A DNA stretch of 34,174 bases, taken from NCBI GenBank assembly GCA_003820635.1, contig RPOS01000029.1, forward strand, positions 1 through 34,174, written 5' to 3'. Positions 32,207 through 34,174 of the stretch are shown one piece after another (within the stretch, counting starts at the first letter, position 1; each line of letters begins with the position of its first letter). The position numbers and the translations under genes were made by a program. The notes under the pieces are model-generated. The model did no database searches. It was not told the origin of the DNA and was given only the letters and a program-made list of their open reading frames with translations. This stretch comes from Verrucomicrobiaceae bacterium. Its GTDB lineage: Bacteria > Verrucomicrobiota > Verrucomicrobiae > Verrucomicrobiales > Akkermansiaceae.

Positions 32207-34174
32207 ACCCACCCCCATCGCATCTTGGCATCGCCGGGCGCATCGCCGCCACGTTCATCGACTCCAAGCTCACGCCGCTCGTCGTGATCGCCTCGGTGCT
32301 GTTAGGCGCGGCGGCCATCATCCTGCTGCCGCGCGAGGAGGAACCGCAGATCAAGGTGCCGATGATCGACGTGTTGGTCTCGATGCCCGGTTCCTCGGCC
32401 GGGGAAATCGAGGAACGCACCACGCGGCCGATGGAAAAACTGCTGTGGGAGATCCCCGGCGTGGAATACATCTACAGCACCTCGCGCGACAGCGAGAGCC
32501 TGGTCATCGTACGCTTCAAGGTGGGCGAGGATCCGGAAAAAAGTCTGGTGAAACTCACCGAGAAACTGCGCTCGAATTTCGACCGCATACCGATGGGCGT
32601 CACCCTGCCGCTCATCAAGCCGAAGAGCATCGACGACGTGCCGATCCTGGCACTCACCTTTCACAGCAAGCGCTATGATCACCTCACGCTGCGCCGTCTG
32701 GCCGCACAGGTGGACGATTCCGTCAAACAAGTGCCGCTGGTGGCCGAGACCAACCTGTTAGGCGGAGCCCGCCGCACGGTGCGTGTGCTGCTCGATCCGG
32801 TGAAGCTGGCCTCGCGCGATCTCAGCCCGGCCGGACTGGTGCCCATGCTCCAGCAGGCGAACCGCCAGTTCCGCTCCGGCGGCCTGACCACCGGCAACCA
32901 CGAGGTGCTCATCGAAACCGGGGCTTTTCTGAAAACGGCGGCGGATGTCGGCAATGTCGTCATCGGCGTGTTCGGCGGGCGTCCCGTCTATCTGCGCGAG
33001 GTCGCGGAAATCCAGGACGGCGGCGAGGAGCCGTCGCAGTATGTGTTTCATGGAACCAAAGCCGGCGAGGAGCCCGCCGTCACGCTGAGCATCGCCAAGC
33101 GCCCGGGAGCCAACGCAATTTCCGTGGCTCATGACGTGTTGCGCAAGGTGGACCTGCTCAAGGGCACGATCATCCCCGCCGATGTCTCGGTGAGCGTCAC
33201 GCGCAACTACGGCGAGACTGCCGCGGAGAAATCCAACGAGCTGCTGCTGCACATGGGCATCGCCGTGTTCAGCGTGGCCATCCTCATCTGGCTCACGCTC
33301 GGCTGGCGCGAGAGCGGCATCGTCGCGGTGGCCATCCCCGCCACGCTCGCGCTCACGCTGCTGGTCTTCTATCTTTATGGTTTCACGCTCAACCGCATCA
33401 CGCTCTTCGCGCTGATCTTCAGCATCGGCATCCTCGTCGATGACGCCATCGTGGTGGTGGAAAACATCGTGCGCCATTTCCACCTGCCGCAGAACAAGGG
33501 ACGGAGTTGGTCCGCCATCGCGGTGGAGGCGGTAGGTGAGGTTGGCAATCCTACCATCCTCGCCACCTTCGCGGTGATCGCCGCGGTGTTGCCGATGGCC
33601 TTCGTCGGCGGCTTGATGGGTCCCTACATGCGGCCGATCCCGATCGGTGCGAGCGCGGCGATGTTCTGGTCGCTGCTGATCGCGTTCATCGTCACACCAT
33701 GGGCATCGATCCGCATCCTGCGCTGGGGCGGGAAATATTCCAAACTCACAGAGGGAACGGCTTCCGCCGCAGACCTCGCGCATCATCAGGCCAGCGAGCA
33801 TCCGGAGGATTTCTTCACCAAACTCTATCGCCGTGTGATGGGTCCGCTCATCCATCACAGCGGCTGGCGCTGGATCTTCCTTGGTGGCATCACCGCGTTG
33901 CTGTTCGGCGCGATGGCCACCGTTGGCATCGGCTGGGTGAAGGTGAAAATGCTGCCCTTCGATAACAAGAGTGAATTCCAGGTGATCCTCAACATGCCGG
34001 AGGGATCGTCGCTGGAGCAAACCGCCGCGGTGGCGCGTGAGATGGCCGCCGCCATTCGCAGCGATCCGGAGGTCACCGACTATCAGGTTTATGCCGGTGT
34101 GGCATCGCCCTATAACTTCAACGGCCTGGTGCGCCATTACTTCATGCGCCGTGGCGCGAACGTCGCCGACATCC
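32203..34174 (+). CDS. RND efflux pump, third system (5' part, cut by window end)
   Basis: This frame is open from ATG 32203 to the last base (657 codons visible of an expected ~1000-1100). It begins [50 protein letters not shown], the first TM and start of the porter domain of the RND family. It has [21 protein letters not shown] with relay aspartates D413-D414 in TM4. A cytoplasmic loop ([30 protein letters not shown]) precedes TM7, and the second periplasmic region starts [31 protein letters not shown]. The REEEPQI opening and the '[21 protein letters not shown]' type segment suggest a drug/unknown-substrate RND clade separate from both pumps to the left. Translationally coupled to its adaptor. 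Confidence 0.93.
   Translation, partial: MNPPPSHLGIAGRIAATFIDSKLTPLVVIASVLLGAAAIILLPREEEPQIKVPMIDVLVSMPGSSAGEIEERTTRPMEKLLWEIPGVEYIYSTSRDSESLVIVRFKVGEDPEKSLVKLTEKLRSNFDRIPMGVTLPLIKPKSIDDVPILALTFHSKRYDHLTLRRLAAQVDDSVKQVPLVAETNLLGGARRTVRVLLDPVKLASRDLSPAGLVPMLQQANRQFRSGGLTTGNHEVLIETGAFLKTAADVGNVVIGVFGGRPVYLREVAEIQDGGEEPSQYVFHGTKAGEEPAVTLSIAKRPGANAISVAHDVLRKVDLLKGTIIPADVSVSVTRNYGETAAEKSNELLLHMGIAVFSVAILIWLTLGWRESGIVAVAIPATLALTLLVFYLYGFTLNRITLFALIFSIGILVDDAIVVVENIVRHFHLPQNKGRSWSAIAVEAVGEVGNPTILATFAVIAAVLPMAFVGGLMGPYMRPIPIGASAAMFWSLLIAFIVTPWASIRILRWGGKYSKLTEGTASAADLAHHQASEHPEDFFTKLYRRVMGPLIHHSGWRWIFLGGITALLFGAMATVGIGWVKVKMLPFDNKSEFQVILNMPEGSSLEQTAAVAREMAAAIRSDPEVTDYQVYAGVASPYNFNGLVRHYFMRRGANVADI

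Larger units (their letters stand above)
1143..32761. repeat. Dispersed over-represented motif CTGTTAG / TGTTAG (28 copies counted)
   Basis: Hand count of TGTTAG on either strand (first base, plus-strand coordinate). Plus orientation: 1143, 7579, 9888, 10755, 11782, 16961, 20167, 21178, 22135, 24619, 29748, 31447, 32300, 32756. Minus orientation: 4422, 7221, 11931, 13469, 14342, 15026, 15506, 15632, 16151, 21710, 22065, 26285, 27668, 28687. In 23 the preceding base is C. In genes it is read as CTG/TTG-TTA-G (Leu-Leu, 16), CTA-ACA (Leu-Thr, 7), GTT-AGR (2) or TCT-AAC (2), mostly rare codons in this GC-rich DNA. One copy (26285) is intergenic. Confidence 0.7.

Noticed and set aside
32758..34137. 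460-codon open frame on the minus strand near the right edge
   Set aside because: It is antisense to the truncated third RND pump, whose plus-strand translation shows family motifs; the antisense product is His/Arg/Asp-rich and featureless.

Overview
The window is about 34 kb of dense, GC-rich chromosomal DNA. Reading it by eye, I think it comes from a Verrucomicrobiota-type Gram-negative (family Verrucomicrobiaceae or a relative). Reasons: several outer-membrane efflux systems and an LpxI lipid A enzyme, a 'mu-protocadherin'-like exported low-complexity protein, a SpoIIAA-like protein, a Cys-motif lipoprotein of a planctomycete/verrucomicrobial style, and gene starts that mostly lack a Shine-Dalgarno sequence. 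The phylum is an inference, not a search result. No phage, insertion sequence, CRISPR array or rRNA was seen. One tRNA-Leu(CAA) gene is present.

Layout. 57-2301 (+): OmpR-type response regulator, translationally coupled sensor kinase, and an exported cysteine-free thioredoxin-like protein. 2428-6738 (-): adaptor plus AcrB/MexB-type RND drug pump. It diverges from 6835-8225 (+), a NodT-family outer-membrane factor whose lipoprotein signal peptide is separated from its body by an apparent one-base frameshift. 8262-12331 (+): small two-TM-type potassium channel and a 1186-residue ABCG-like half transporter with a TerB-like/FHA-like N-terminal extension. 12369-13658 (-): MFS transporter. 13720-25141 (-): a ten-gene leftward cluster, in transcription order: His/Cys-rich exported protein, CzcC/CusC-like OMF, CzcB-like adaptor with a His-rich C-terminal membrane anchor, CzcA/CusA-like RND pump, 'HEG' Cys-tail protein, HlyD-type adaptor, LolD/MacB-type ATPase, two FtsX/MacB permeases, and a Cys-motif lipoprotein. 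Upstream of it lie lpxI and tRNA-Leu (-). 26349-30980 (+): SnoaL-like exported protein, low-complexity Ser/Pro/Arg/Gly-rich exported protein, SpoIIAA-like protein, CPA-type Na+/H+ antiporter and a small unknown. 31184-34174 (+): a third lipoprotein adaptor and RND pump, the pump cut by the window edge.

How it fits together. This is an envelope-transport island: three RND systems, one tripartite-style ABC exporter, one ABCG-like transporter, an MFS carrier, a K+ channel and a cation/proton antiporter. The central cluster is the best candidate for an under-described system. It joins a heavy-metal-type RND efflux operon to an ABC exporter through small metal-ligand-rich periplasmic proteins.

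Two signals cut across gene boundaries. The heptamer CTGTTAG (core TGTTAG) recurs far more often than composition predicts, on both strands, and recruits rare TTA/CTA/AGA codons. Several by-eye promoters lie so close to start codons (often GTG) that leaderless mRNAs are likely.
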